Under the pieces are notes generated by a model that saw only the letters and a list, made by a program, of their open reading frames with translations, had not been told where the DNA came from and searched no databases. Positions 1 through 10,193 of a stretch of 23,541 nt of DNA are shown in pieces; within the stretch, counting starts at the first letter, position 1, and each line of letters starts with the position of its first letter. The position numbers and the translations under genes are program-made. The DNA comes from Botryllus schlosseri. Its lineage: Eukaryota > Chordata > Ascidiacea > Stolidobranchia > Styelidae. The stretch lies in contig KE605822.1 of NCBI GenBank assembly GCA_000444245.1, forward strand, positions 1-23,541. Reading direction: 5' to 3'.

Positions 1-83
1 GACTCGAGTCAAGTCAAGTCATACGAAAAAGGTGACTCGAGTCTGACTCGAGTCAAGTCACGACTCGAGTCATCCCAACACTG
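1..83. mobile_element. hAT element, right end only (GACTCGAGTC family), cut by the window edge
   Basis: Repeated GACTCGAGTCAAGTCA motifs end in ATCCCAACACTG, the inverse of CAGTGTTGGGAT, the tip of the element at 16127. The other end and its target duplication are outside the window. Confidence 0.75.
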
Positions 84-104
84 TTTCCTAAACATGAGAA
101 GAGT

Positions 105-290
105 GAATGTCTGCGCAGCAGGCTTGGCTCGTTTCGCACTATACAGTTCTGCTGTAGCATTTTCATGGAAACTAGAAATTCGATTAGAATTAGAGCACAG
201 ACATATTTCAAAAATTACATTAGACTTGGATTACAGACATTTCGCTATAATTAGTTACATTAGACGATTAGCGGGCTAGGATTATCCACT
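105..290. repeat. dispersed repeat, copy 1
   Basis: GGCTCGTTTCGCACTATACA, then TTACATTAGAC and TTACAGACATTTCGCT, match the sequences on both sides of the SINE at 20810-20990. In this copy the two parts are joined without the SINE. Confidence 0.6.
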
Positions 291-560
291 TGTCCAAGTC
301 TTCCAGACCAAATACTACAGTTGTCGCACACTAAAAAAACAAAATCCATACACATGGAGCAGGTCAGATAGTTACAGACGTTCGCATTGCTCAGCTGACT
401 GTAGGAAGCGCCCACGTTTGTTAGTCATTTGATGCAAGCCATGGTAAATGTAATTGTTGAACCTCTTCCGTGACCAAGTACTAATATGTGTATTGTGTAT
501 ACTCGGGACAAGCCACGATTACTAACTTTGACAAAAGATGTTGGTGTTCTAGCGCGAAAG

Positions 561-640
561 CAGAGGTGGTCAAAGTAGTAAGTGATGGTTCTTAAGTAGA
601 AGTAACGTCATGGTTGTAATGTCTCGAGTAACGATTTTTC
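561..640 (+). mobile_element. solo hAT tip of the CAGAGGTGGTCA family
   Basis: Begins CAGAGGTGGTCAAAGTAGTA, followed by AAGTAGAAGTAA, like the ends of the element at 10523-11688. No matching right end was found nearby. Confidence 0.5.
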
Positions 641-1514
641 GGTGACTCGGCTTGACTATTGCGACAATCCGCACATAAAAATATTATGTGGTCATGCTTG
701 TTAGAGATAAACGTGCACAGTACACCACCTTTCGGATTACCTAACGACACTTTTCCATTTAGTAATGAGAACTCGCGCTTTGTTGGAAAAAATACACTTG
801 TTAATTTATATTTTGTCGGGAGATTACACGCATGACATACTGGATTTAGAACACACAGTCATCCTTGAGCAACAATATCATTACATGTGAAGAAAGTTAT
901 TTTGCATCAGATCCTATAAATATGTCAACATTGGCTGTCCTGGAAGTCATGATATCCGACTATGGTCAAAGCGAAAAACTACGTAATTTAAACAACACAT
1001 GCGTAAATGCCTTGAAGTTGAATTACTCATCACAAATCGTAAGCCAAGTATTCAAATTCCTAATGCAAGTCAGCATGCAGTAATTGAATCACAAATGCTC
1101 ACAACAACATCAAGCCACAACACTGCTTCACATTCAGAATTACTCAGGTATAATGCACAGGACATCCTATTACATATGATGAATGTGAAAACATGTTTTT
1201 TGCATATACTTTTCAAAGGCATTGCATGTCTTCATTGTCACAATGCGATGCAGATCAAACCGTGGTCATGCCAATATTTTGATTTAGATTGTTAACTAAT
1301 ATACCCACCACCTTAGCAGGTAAGCTATCATCACCAATTCTCATGGCTTTAGAATTTAGATGAATGGGTCAACATTATAATATGGTACCGAAAAATTTCC
1401 TGACATAACAGTGATTTAGTCGGTGATGACAAGATTATGATGCACAATAACAAAAACTATCCACCAATTTATTTGAAGAGCTTCTTGGAGGTACAGAATA
1501 CTTCAATAAACAGT

Positions 1515-1640
1515 TCAATATCGATATTGAAATAAAACTGAATATTTACAGCCGACACTCGTCAGGGGTAATCTTCAGCAACTAATAGAGAATTGTAAAG
1601 AACATTGTATGTCAATTCATTTGAAACAAACATTTTCCTG
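1515..1640 (+). repeat. small MITE, single arm, copy 1
   Basis: Contains ACACTCGTCAGGGGTAATC and CAGCAACTAATAGAGAATTG, shared with 23190-23320 and, as two inverted arms, with 18475-18650. Confidence 0.65.
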
Positions 1641-2269
1641 TGTACAACACAGAATCATCGACAGTAGATGGACCAATTGTCCACCAATCAGAGAATTTCA
1701 ATTTTGTGGTGCAACAAAACTTGTGATATTCAGGAAACATTGAGACATGTTTTCAACATCAAGCACAGTTGGTGTCCAAGTCATTTACATAATTACATCA
1801 TTGTACCACTACAGACTCACAAACAATGATGATTCAAAGTAACGTAGAATGAAAAATGGTACTCCTACAACTAAGCACTCAGATGAGTCAAAACCAGAGA
1901 ATTTTTTACCTTTACTTCTGATGTATAAATCATCGTTACAGAATATAGTATGAGAGAAAATAGGAAGATATATAATTAAAACCATTCAAGACAAACTAAT
2001 GAATGAATGATTCAGAGTATGAATCAAAAATAGCTGCAAAACTGCCAAAAACAGATGAAGTAGGCCAACACAATTCCGGAACTGTAATCCCTATTTGTTT
2101 TGAAGAACTGAAAACTGATTAGAAATCTAGGAAAATACACAACATAACAATAGCGTTTAAGCCTGCCGCTAATGAGCCACAAAAACAAGATATGTTATCG
2201 CACTCCATTGTAAGAAAACTAGCTTAAAATATGAGATTTCTGTACCTAAAGCAGGAGACCATAACGCAC

Positions 2270-2401
2270 CTTTGCGACAATAACTTCTTTTTTTAAAATC
2301 TTCATAGCGTGCAGCTGTTCCGTGGACTTTTCCTTGACTAAAATTACTTTCCCAAAAGTCCCTTTACCCAAAACTTTTAAAAATTCAAAATCTGTCAAAG
2401 T
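2270..2401 (-). CDS. AKT: AKT coding exon 5 (kinase N-lobe, glycine loop and ATP lysine)
   Basis: 132 bp, phase 0 at both ends. The acceptor is TTTTTTTTCACAG and the donor GTGCGT. It encodes [30 protein letters not shown] and [14 protein letters not shown]. The intron between this exon and exon 4 is only 55 bp (2402-2456). No later AKT exon (DEVAHTLTE onward in human) was found between here and base 1. Confidence 0.97.
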
Positions 2402-5400
2402 CTGTGAAAAAAAGCCGTTTAAGCCCAGAAGACGTATCGGGATCGGTAACACTTACGACTTTATGAGTGGACGGTTTTCTTCCGTTTTCATCGCCTTGGC
2501 CACGATCGTTTGCCGTTTGCTGCTTTAATTGATCGCTGACGCTTTCTATTGCACCGATCCACAGCTCTCTAGAATGGCACAAACGCTAGTAATGAACGGA
2601 ACTTGAGAAATATAAAATTCAATGATTATGCATCGAATTATAAGCCAACCACAACTACCTGCCCGCGTAATCAGCCTTGCACAAACTGCTGCATTTTAAA
2701 AATGAGAAAACATGACTATAACTGGACCACACACTTTTTCAAAACTCGCAACCAGAACTAGAACTCACAACCTATAACAATCTGCAGCTAACTAGATTGG
2801 CAGTTTGCACATGTCCAATTGTCCATGGGTGATGTGATGTAGCTGCATCGGGGACAGAAAAGTAGAGAGAAAATAATGCAAACTTTCTATTATATGCATG
2901 GACTTCAAAATTTTGTTTCAATCTTATTTTGCCCATGCTCACTTAAGGTGTGGATATTACATAAAACACCAAGCAGTTTTTAAGAGTATTTTGCTAACCT
3001 ACAATTTCTATTTCTCTAAGACTCCCGCCAAAATAGACCAAGAAGTGCATTCATGACACCGAAAGACAGAGCCATGCCTAAATCACGGTAGAATAGGGTC
3101 CAGTCACTGATGCCGCAAAACGATAAAAAAAGATAGCACATTTTGCCTACCATACATATTTTCTGAATTAATACAATTAAGACAGTAATAATTCATTCTG
3201 AGATTATCACATTAGTATGATAACTTGATCAGACGCTCCCATACCAATTTTTATGTGCTTGGGATGCCATTAAAATGAAATTTGCTCATCAACAACTGCG
3301 TTTTAGAGTTCGGGCCGATGATCACAATATGAAAAGATATGAGGTACAGTATATTCCAAGTTCATCTGAAAAATGTGACTCATCAGCAGGCAGTCGAGAG
3401 AATCAATATTTCCTATCTCAAATATCGATGTACTTCACCTTTCGTGTCAACACTATTAGTTTCACATTTAATACGATACGACCAAGCTCCACACAGCGAA
3501 TAGCAGCCTTTTACAAAAATCACATGAAGGCGAACTGAGGTCATGCGAGATGATATTTGGAAAATTCCCAAACAAGAACCTGATAACCCTGCCAATGAAG
3601 TACACAAGCACACTAATGATGCTGTTTTTTGAGCCATACTAGTTCTAGTTGCGGATTTTGAAAAATAAGTAGTTCTGGTTGTGCATTGAAAAAAAAAAAT
3701 TGCCTAACAACAAGAAAACTTGTAATGATGTTCATGTGAAAAGTCGATAAAATAACAATCATTGCTTCGAATTGAATCTAGATAATTGTGTTTTAGTTGG
3801 TTAGTTGTGGGTTTTTTAAGGTGCTAAGTTCTAGTTCTAGTTGCACATTTCGAATATTGAATGGTTTGTGCAAGTTTGCACACAAGTGAAAATTCCAAAT
3901 CTATTTCAGTATCAAGTGTACGTCGGAAGGTGATTTCCAGGTCACCGGAACGGAACCTGCCGAGATGCAGCAAAGTACGCACCTCTCTCCGTCTGATTCA
4001 GAATGGAATGTTCTTTCAATAACGGTGGTCCATTGCAAGCACCGAACAACAAAGACGTTTTCTCTGGGCTGTTCTTTCTTCATAAGTTGACACTCTGCAC
4101 CAAACGAAAGTGCAATGCTCAAGTCGTGGTTTGGATGAAAACAGGCATTGCAAAATTGCAGCATGCAGCCATAAAAATACATGCACAAAAGAGGAATACA
4201 AGCCATACGTTTCCACGTACACCCAGAAAACAACACAACATATTGTAGACAAGATATACGACAGGATAGAGAAGTCATAAAGACACATTTCTCTTGCAAA
4301 ATAACAGGGTAATTGAAGTTGCTCACTACAATTGACAAATGCACTACAAATTCTGTTATTCAAGCACATCTGTTTCTGTGCGTGGTACATGGGCCATTAC
4401 CACAGTATCGTAAGAAGGGAGTGACATCAATGATAAACTCCAGGTTTACAACCACAAATACAATCAATATATCCAGAAATGACCACATCAAGTCTGGAAA
4501 ACTAGAGATGGTGTGCATAACTTCCAAGGAAATCTTGCTACAGGCGCACAAAAACACCTGTGCTGCGGTTACGACCAACACAGAACTGTAGAAAAGACAA
4601 TCTAGTTTGATCCTGAAGGTCACAAACTGCGATATCAGCACTTAAATATCCATAAAACCAGTAGCGTTCAGATCAAAATAGTTGTGCATTTTCAGGTATA
4701 TTCAAAATTTTCAAATCTTATATATCAACTGACAATTGGACATGGACATTATACATATTACGTGTCAAGAAGGAAAGTGCTTTAGATAAGGAAGAAAGTA
4801 GAGTCTGAATAAACTCAAAAATGGCTAACGTATCAAATATAGATCGAAAACAAACAATGATTAATACATTTTTAACCTTATATTACTTGACAGACTATAT
4901 TGAAGTGTGTGACCAGTCAGAATTTGTAGTCTCGACTTACTGAGTACACTGAAGTTATTTAGAGGTTCCAAATGATTGTCTTCACTCGGTCGGTCTTTGT
5001 ACCCCAAAAATGACCCGTCGGTTTTCAGTACAAAATACCTTTTCCTCCAATTCCTTATGTATTCGCCTGAAAGGGAGAAAACGAAACTCAGTGGTCAGCA
5101 GGGAATTTCTCTGCAACATTCGTCTTCGAGTGCACACTAAATATGTTTGACTAACTAAACAAGAAATGTCGGAATTTGCTTTTCTCCAAAACGGTGAAAT
5201 GTCAACAGAAATATCATCGTAAAGGTTGGGACATTACTCATCATTATGGAACAATTATTCTCCAGGCTGTAGCCATATTGAGTGCATGTCAGTTGAAGAT
5301 AATTTGATGGCAACTAGTTTTGATGTCATTATGATACTGTGCAGATATTAATAGCGCATACATATTGGTCTCAGAAATACCATCATCATCCTATCTAGAG

Positions 5401-7314
5401 ATGCGTCAAAATGACTTGAGCAATTACTAATGTTGATGATGATTCAGTTGATTCACAATGTTACAATATTGCTGCATCTGAACTCCGAAAACCAAGACAG
5501 AAGGTGGCTTCAGGAATTGTTTGAATTTGATCACATATCATTCGTCCTACAAGCTGCTAGATAGTAGGCTAGTGAGGACTTCCATTTTGATGGGTTATTC
5601 AAATTTTATCATGTTACAGATTAAAATATTCAAACTTAGATTGGCGTTCACAACGAAACAAAACAAAACAATTGGTTAGGGCTTAGGTAGGAGTAGTGGA
5701 ATAAAAATACAATGGACGGAATACACGGCAGTCGACAATGCAACAATCAACTTTTTTACGTCATGGCACACTAGAAAAATTATATAACTCTCACGGCACA
5801 CTGAGGCCGAGAAAAGTTGCTTTAAAATATGGATGTGATTGTTTATATTGAACATACACAACTACCATGTTCACATAACCAAGAGGCTGCAAATACACCA
5901 TAATTTGATTTTGTTTTGTAGTGATCAAGGACCACTCATCTAAGATTTAGAAGCCAACAGCAAAAACTCCTCCAATTGCTTGATTTACTATGATGTCATA
6001 CCAGTAATTGATTTCATTGTCACTTGTGCTTATTTATCAGCTGTTGAAGAAGTTATCGCGCCTTTGAGTCACATGTGCTAGTCTTCAGGCCTTTTAAAAA
6101 TATTTCTACAGTTCTTTTACCAAAATATTCATGGCACACCTGAGAATCTGTGACGGCAGCACACAGTTAGGGAATCACTGGTTTAGGGGGTATTATTCAT
6201 GATTTCAAAATAGAGGATTAACATAGATAACTGAAACTGAATTTCTAGTTTTGAGTTGTGATAAGCAACCCAAAAATATTATCCTGGGCTCAAATTCAGT
6301 TATTTTACTTGACTGACAGACACGTTACTTCAGAAAGTAATGTCATAATTACCACCCTGTACAAACAGGTGTTGATAACTCCAGTAGGTGGGCTCGATTC
6401 AAAGCAATTTGCATTTTTAAATAGTTCAATTTGTGTTCAAAGCAAGTCTTCCTTCACATTATACTCCCAATTAAAATGCGGTGAACTTGGTTGGTTATGA
6501 AACTGAAAGCCTATTTGAAATACAGATATGAACCTGCGGTTAACCAGAACATTGATATTTACTGCTAGGAGGTTAAAAGAAGCAGGCTTCCAGCGAAGAC
6601 AACAATGCTGTTATGCAAACTGCAAACAATAGGCCGCACTACAAGTGAATACAGCAATATATTCTCTATTGAAGCGACTATTGCAAGTACCAACTTCCTA
6701 CGGAAGCATTGTGTGACATAATTTACCATCCTATGATTCAGAACACAGTACGACAGATTTGGTCTGGTTTGTGGTATATTGCTAACTTCAACTTGACTTA
6801 TCAATAACTCGATATGGGTCTAGACATAACAATCGTAACTGGCATCTGGAAATCACAGTAGTGTGGAAAAAAATTCAGGTAATTGAGTAAATTTCATCAA
6901 CAATATTCATGTGCAAAGCATATTTTAGTGTTTTGACTCTACTTTTAGACCGCTCAAGCTTAGCTTAGCTCAAACGTTCCAGACCATAAATTACAAACAG
7001 ATTAAAAATTGGCACTTAGGTGGGCTGCAATATTTTCTCTGTAGGCCGCATTTGGCCCACGAGACACCCTGTGCTACATAGAATATTGGAAATTCCGTAT
7101 TTACTGTATTATACATACAGTGAGGCATTGCTTAGGCAGACAGGTGAAAAAAAAACAGTGAAATGTTCACAGTTAAAATTACCAGGCATAAAACTGGATC
7201 ATAACCCATCCAATACAAAATACACAAGAGATTTATTCAATAAATATAAAGAAACAAACCTCTTTTATAAAGCCATCCCTCTTTGACTGTAACAACCGAT
7301 GTGTCTGTTACCAT
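2270..7314 (-). CDS. AKT: AKT/RAC serine-threonine protein kinase, 5' coding half (five exons; gene continues left of base 1)
   Basis: Insulin/PI3K-pathway kinase that binds PIP3 at the plasma membrane through its PH domain and phosphorylates growth and survival targets. Five exons join in frame (7314-7260, 5066-4941, 4094-3983, 2568-2457, 2401-2270) to give 179 residues. The PH domain covers about residues 9-115: [27 protein letters not shown] and [14 protein letters not shown] are almost identical to human AKT1. Phosphoinositide-binding residues (K17, R26, R28, R88; human K14, R23, R25, R86) and the regulatory cysteine pair (C62, C79; human C60, C77) are present. The kinase domain opens with LGKGTFGKV (146-154) and the ATP-binding lysine in HAMKILKKE (K169; human K179). 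The last exon ends at IVAK, a boundary shared with human AKT1. The activation loop and hydrophobic motif are outside the window. The PH-kinase linker is about 12 residues shorter than in human AKT1. An alternative ATG lies two codons upstream at 7320. Confidence 0.96.
2402..2456 (-). other. 55-bp mini-intron of AKT
   Basis: Begins GTAAGTGTTACC and ends in a pyrimidine tract followed by CACAG. Removing it joins STHKV to [10 protein letters not shown] in frame, as in the orthologues (KHRV-TMNDF). Reading through it destroys the kinase start. Confidence 0.93.
2457..2568 (-). CDS. AKT: AKT coding exon 4 (PH C-terminal helix and linker)
   Basis: 112 bp, acceptor CATTCTAG and donor GTAAGT. It encodes [17 protein letters not shown], the C-terminal helix of the PH domain, then a short polar linker [20 protein letters not shown]. 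The human linker carries a serine cluster and an acidic stretch; here only one serine is left, next to the kinase domain. Confidence 0.94.
2569..3982. other. AKT intron 3 with a GTTCTAGTT-rich repeat
   Basis: The motif GTTCTAGTTCT(A/G)GTTGC occurs inverted at about 2741-2770 and direct at 3640-3680 and 3815-3850. Motif arrays facing each other near two ends are the layout of the hAT elements elsewhere in this window, but no terminal repeats or duplication were found. The open frame at 3275-3538 is not recognisable as a protein. Confidence 0.35.
3983..4094 (-). CDS. AKT: AKT coding exon 3 (PH domain)
   Basis: 112 bp with acceptor GGTGCAG and donor GTGCGT. It encodes [36 protein letters not shown] and two bases of an arginine codon that is completed in the next exon. 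The stretch [14 protein letters not shown] is identical to vertebrate AKT. The cysteine pair and the arginine equivalent to human R86 are present. Confidence 0.97.
4095..4940. other. AKT intron 2, no feature seen
   Basis: 846 bp of AT-rich sequence between two PH exons. Overlapping open frames on both strands resemble no protein family, and no repeat shared with the rest of the window was noticed. Confidence 0.5.
4941..5066 (-). CDS. AKT: AKT coding exon 2 (PH domain)
   Basis: 126 bp between a CTTTCAG acceptor and a GTAAGT donor. It completes the glycine codon and encodes [29 protein letters not shown] and [12 protein letters not shown], ending with one base of a lysine codon. It carries the glutamate equivalent to human E17 and the two phosphoinositide-binding arginines of WRKR. 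Confidence 0.96.
5755..6180 (-). mobile_element. degenerate hAT remnant (CAGTG-ATTCCC tip)
   Basis: The right end reads CACACAGTTAGGGAATCACTG, whose inverse CAGTGATTCCC then AACTGTGTGC is a common hAT tip. GGCACAC motifs recur at 5765, 5796 and 6133. The left end is not clear. Confidence 0.4.
7015..7075 (+). mobile_element. hAT tip fragment (GGCCGCATTTGGCCC type)
   Basis: AGGCCGCATTTGGCCCACGA followed by GACACCCTG is the end signature of a widespread hAT family whose tips read CAGGGTGTC in inverse. Only about 60 bp remain. Confidence 0.4.
7260..7314 (-). CDS. AKT: AKT coding exon 1 (start codon and first PH strand)
   Basis: Reads [18 protein letters not shown] plus the first base of a glycine codon, then a GTTTGT donor at 7259. 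Ending one base into the glycine codon after KR matches the vertebrate AKT layout. An in-frame ATG at 7320 would add Met-Gln, and an in-frame TAA (7332-7330) blocks any longer extension. The bases just before the 7314 ATG are GCAG, so an acceptor exactly at the start codon is possible. Confidence 0.93.
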
Positions 7315-7320
7315 CTGCAT

Positions 7321-8660
7321 TGAGACTATTTATATCCCGATGAAATTAACTTGTGATTAGCCTATCAACGACTGTAAATTGATTGAAAGCATTTTGATAT
7401 GGATATCAATATTGATAAAGGAACCATTTACACCAAATGATATGAGTGGTAACTAAGTTATGCCCTACATTTTACATATTTCAAGGCCTCGAATTGTATC
7501 ATATTTTCTTCATTTCTTCATTTGATTTATGTAGGCTAGTGGTTCGATTGAATGAAATTCATTAGTACAATAGAAGCAACATGCAGTTGAATCTGGTAAT
7601 GTAGTATCAAAATTACTGACCGAAAACTAGAATAAGATGTCTAGACCATAGACAAATACAATACTATGATATGTATCATATACTTTTTACATAGGCTACT
7701 CAGCAATCAGCAATAGACGAAGTGATTTATAGAAAGAGCTACAGTCTAGCTTGGTTATTGATATTCATCTTAACAAATTCCCCAAGGCAAGAGTTAAACT
7801 TGAGTGACCAGAAACAAATGACATAAAAGCAACTCAATTTGCACACCATTACTACACTCCCATAAGTGGTTATTTACAAAAATGATAAATAGGGTACAAA
7901 ATGAAGTATTTCTACGCAAAATACAACATAAAATTTGATGTTCCAGGCTGCCAACACAATGTATCTGACCTAAAAAATACTCGAAGAATGTTCAAATCAA
8001 TGTCACAGTCCGGCTTTGTGGCAATGACACCACCAGCATTGGCAATATCTGTGACTCCGTGATCAGCGCAATACGACACTAGCAGGGCAGCATCTGATCA
8101 TATCATAGAATATATTTCTATGGTAAATCAATGTTTATAGCAAGTACAAACTACTAACAGGAAACGCTTGTTGATGGTACGTTCATAAGCGAGTTAACTT
8201 GATCATTGATCACGAAGCAAAATATCCAAACTACCACAACAAGTCAACAACATTAAATACGGTACGTTTCTAGGTTTCGTAAGCTATTATCGGACAGCTA
8301 AGATAGTTCAACTAATATCGAAATTGATAGGAGCAATAACCAAGTATTCTTGCGGAAATTATAAGAGTAAACCTGAATTATGTCACTGCTGTAGGGCTCC
8401 TCCACCTAAACGCCGACAAAAGTCGGATCTGTCAATCCGTGAAAATTTATGAATGACTTATGTTTTAAGTCAGCGCCTCAAGTGATTGGTGTTTGTTGAG
8501 TATTGGAATATTGGAAACCAACAAAACTGGGGATCAATCTAGGTGCTTGATTATCTTTTATTATTAAATTGAAAATACACCGGTAGCGATAATTTGTCCG
8601 TATTTGGATCATTTATTATCCATGTAAACTTTAGCGTAGTGGTGATATCCAGGCTCAATT
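7321..8660. other. upstream of AKT, no gene seen
   Basis: AT-rich sequence preceding the first AKT coding exon. It should contain the AKT 5' UTR and promoter, but no element could be assigned. A TATAAATA at 7334-7327 is only 7-14 bases from the first ATG, too close for a core promoter serving that start. Confidence 0.4.
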
Positions 8661-8895
8661 CCGCGTCGGAGGTTTCCGGGATCATCTTCCTTCAAAAAAG
8701 CACAGGAAATACCCGATGAAGAACGTATTAAAAGAAAAGCGAATGTAGAGCAAGAAAGAGCGTCTGAAGGACTGCCGAATAAAGATGAATACTGGGATCA
8801 CGGGTACCAGGCCCAAGTGGATACCAGAGACCGCGAGCGGTCGTTTCGGCACCCTCCTATCTGCTCGTTACGTCGCATTGTGACACATGGTAAAT
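8650..8895 (+). other. open, charged frame without an ATG; possible exon or chance
   Basis: One frame stays open through FKKAQEIPDEERIKRKANVE, QERASEGLPNKDEYWDHGY and QAQVDTRDRERSF. The composition is coding-like and GC is higher than in the flanks. No protein family was recognised and no clear splice sites were found. The second half also resembles the ~120-bp dispersed unit at 13487-13730, which weakens a coding interpretation. Confidence 0.2.
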
Positions 8896-9394
8896 TGTGT
8901 GTCTTCACACGATCAGACGGTTAATACATTATCATTATCATATAAATACGAGTAATAGTGAAACGTGGATGATGAAAAGACTTTACGGGGTACATGCAGT
9001 TCCAATTGGTAGTAAATGGAGATGTGGAGTTTTCCAAATGATGTAAGAGACTTATAGATGGGATCACTACCATTACTGAATTATTACATCTTGGCAATTT
9101 GTCGGGTGCCGGACACGGACATATACGTAATATTGATGTACCGGAAGATACTAATAATAAATATTACAACCGTCGAGTTATATTTTCATCTGAATAAGTC
9201 ACACACAATGTACATGTACAATGATGTAGGCTAAGACACAATGCGATGTAATATACAGATGGGAGGATGGTGAACGACACGCAGTTGCTGGCTCTTTTAG
9301 ACTGACATCCATCTCGGCCTACAGTGCCCGATGTTACAGTTCTTTTCGATGTTGATCTGATGAAGTCGCGCCCCTTTCTAGTTATTCTTTCCAT

Positions 9395-9562
9395 TCCTTG
9401 TAAGTGCTTTCTTTCGTCGGTTCCTTTTTTCTGGGCTCTTTGTCGTCGTAAGAACGGCGACGGCGGGGAAGACGAGCCCAGATAAGCCTCCGCCGGGAAT
9501 CTAACCGGGGCCGCTCGATTAGTGGGCGCATATCGTCACCACTACGGTGTCTCCCCCGGCCT
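9395..9562 (-). mobile_element. tRNA-derived SINE, copy 1
   Basis: Read on the minus strand it opens GGGGGAGACACCGTAGTGG, and at 9506-9495 has GGTTAGATTCCC, close to the pol III B box GGTTCGANTCC. The A-box region contains GTAGTGGTGA, shared with copy 2 at 20969-20960. The body carries a stem pairing CTGGGCTC with GAGCCCAG. GC content is far above the surroundings. Confidence 0.6.
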
Positions 9563-10193
9563 GGCTAGGATGAGATGATTGGTTGTGGCGACAGAAAATT
9601 TAGGGAGGCAAGGCAACATGCTTGTAAAACTATACGGCTTCAGCGCTATAGGTGTTCGTTAATCGTCCGGGAAAGCGCAAAGAAGGGAATATATGGCGAT
9701 GACTGCTAAATCGATATCGTTGTGTTTCATTCACATCTCTATCATCCGATCCGATCATCCAATGGTATGCAGGCGCAATAATCGAACTTCCTTTCCTCCT
9801 TTGCGAGGAAATACGGAAGAAGCCTAAATAAGCTAGTCAGATCGAAAAGTTATAGCTTAGCCGAGAAAATGCTACTGGTCTGATTGTCTGATTAAAATTG
9901 CTAATCGTGGAGCATAAAATTGGTATAACATTTTTCGCGACGATCATCCAGAGTAGAGGTCGACCGATTATCGACAGGGCCGATTATCGAGGTCGATATT
10001 TGGAGCCTTCCCGAATATCGATATCGCGGCCGATATTTTATATATATAAAAAATTCAAAAATATTGGAAATTCAATGCATCGTGTTCTAAATCTCAAGAA
10101 GTCGATGACGCAAAGGGCGATACTTAACAGATCTACCCTTGCAGGACGAGTTTTATTGGGTGACCATGCAGAGAAGCTATCCTGCATTACAAT

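Larger units (their letters stand above)
84..2269. other. AKT intron sequence with dispersed repeats
   Basis: Downstream of the last visible AKT exon. It holds a dispersed repeat (about 105-290), a lone hAT tip (561-640) and one copy of a small MITE (about 1515-1640). Short open frames at 865-1083 and 999-1295 have no recognisable domain. Nothing else could be supported. Confidence 0.5.
5067..7259. other. AKT intron 1 (2.2 kb) with hAT fragments
   Basis: Between the start-codon exon and the second PH exon. It contains hAT-like remains at about 5755-6180 and 7015-7075. Nothing recognisable in the rest. Confidence 0.5.

Noticed and set aside
865-1295. Two overlapping plus-strand open frames of 72 and 98 codons
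   Set aside because: No recognisable domain, no splice context, and they lie in AKT intron sequence with ordinary AT-rich composition.
3901-4390. Long minus-strand frames over AKT exon 3 (124-147 codons)
   Set aside because: Only 4094-3983 of one frame encodes AKT; the rest is intron read-through and a shadow frame.
7327-7334. TATAAATA upstream of the AKT start codon on the minus strand
   Set aside because: It is 7-14 bases from the first ATG, too close for a TATA box serving that start; AT-rich sequence makes such matches common.
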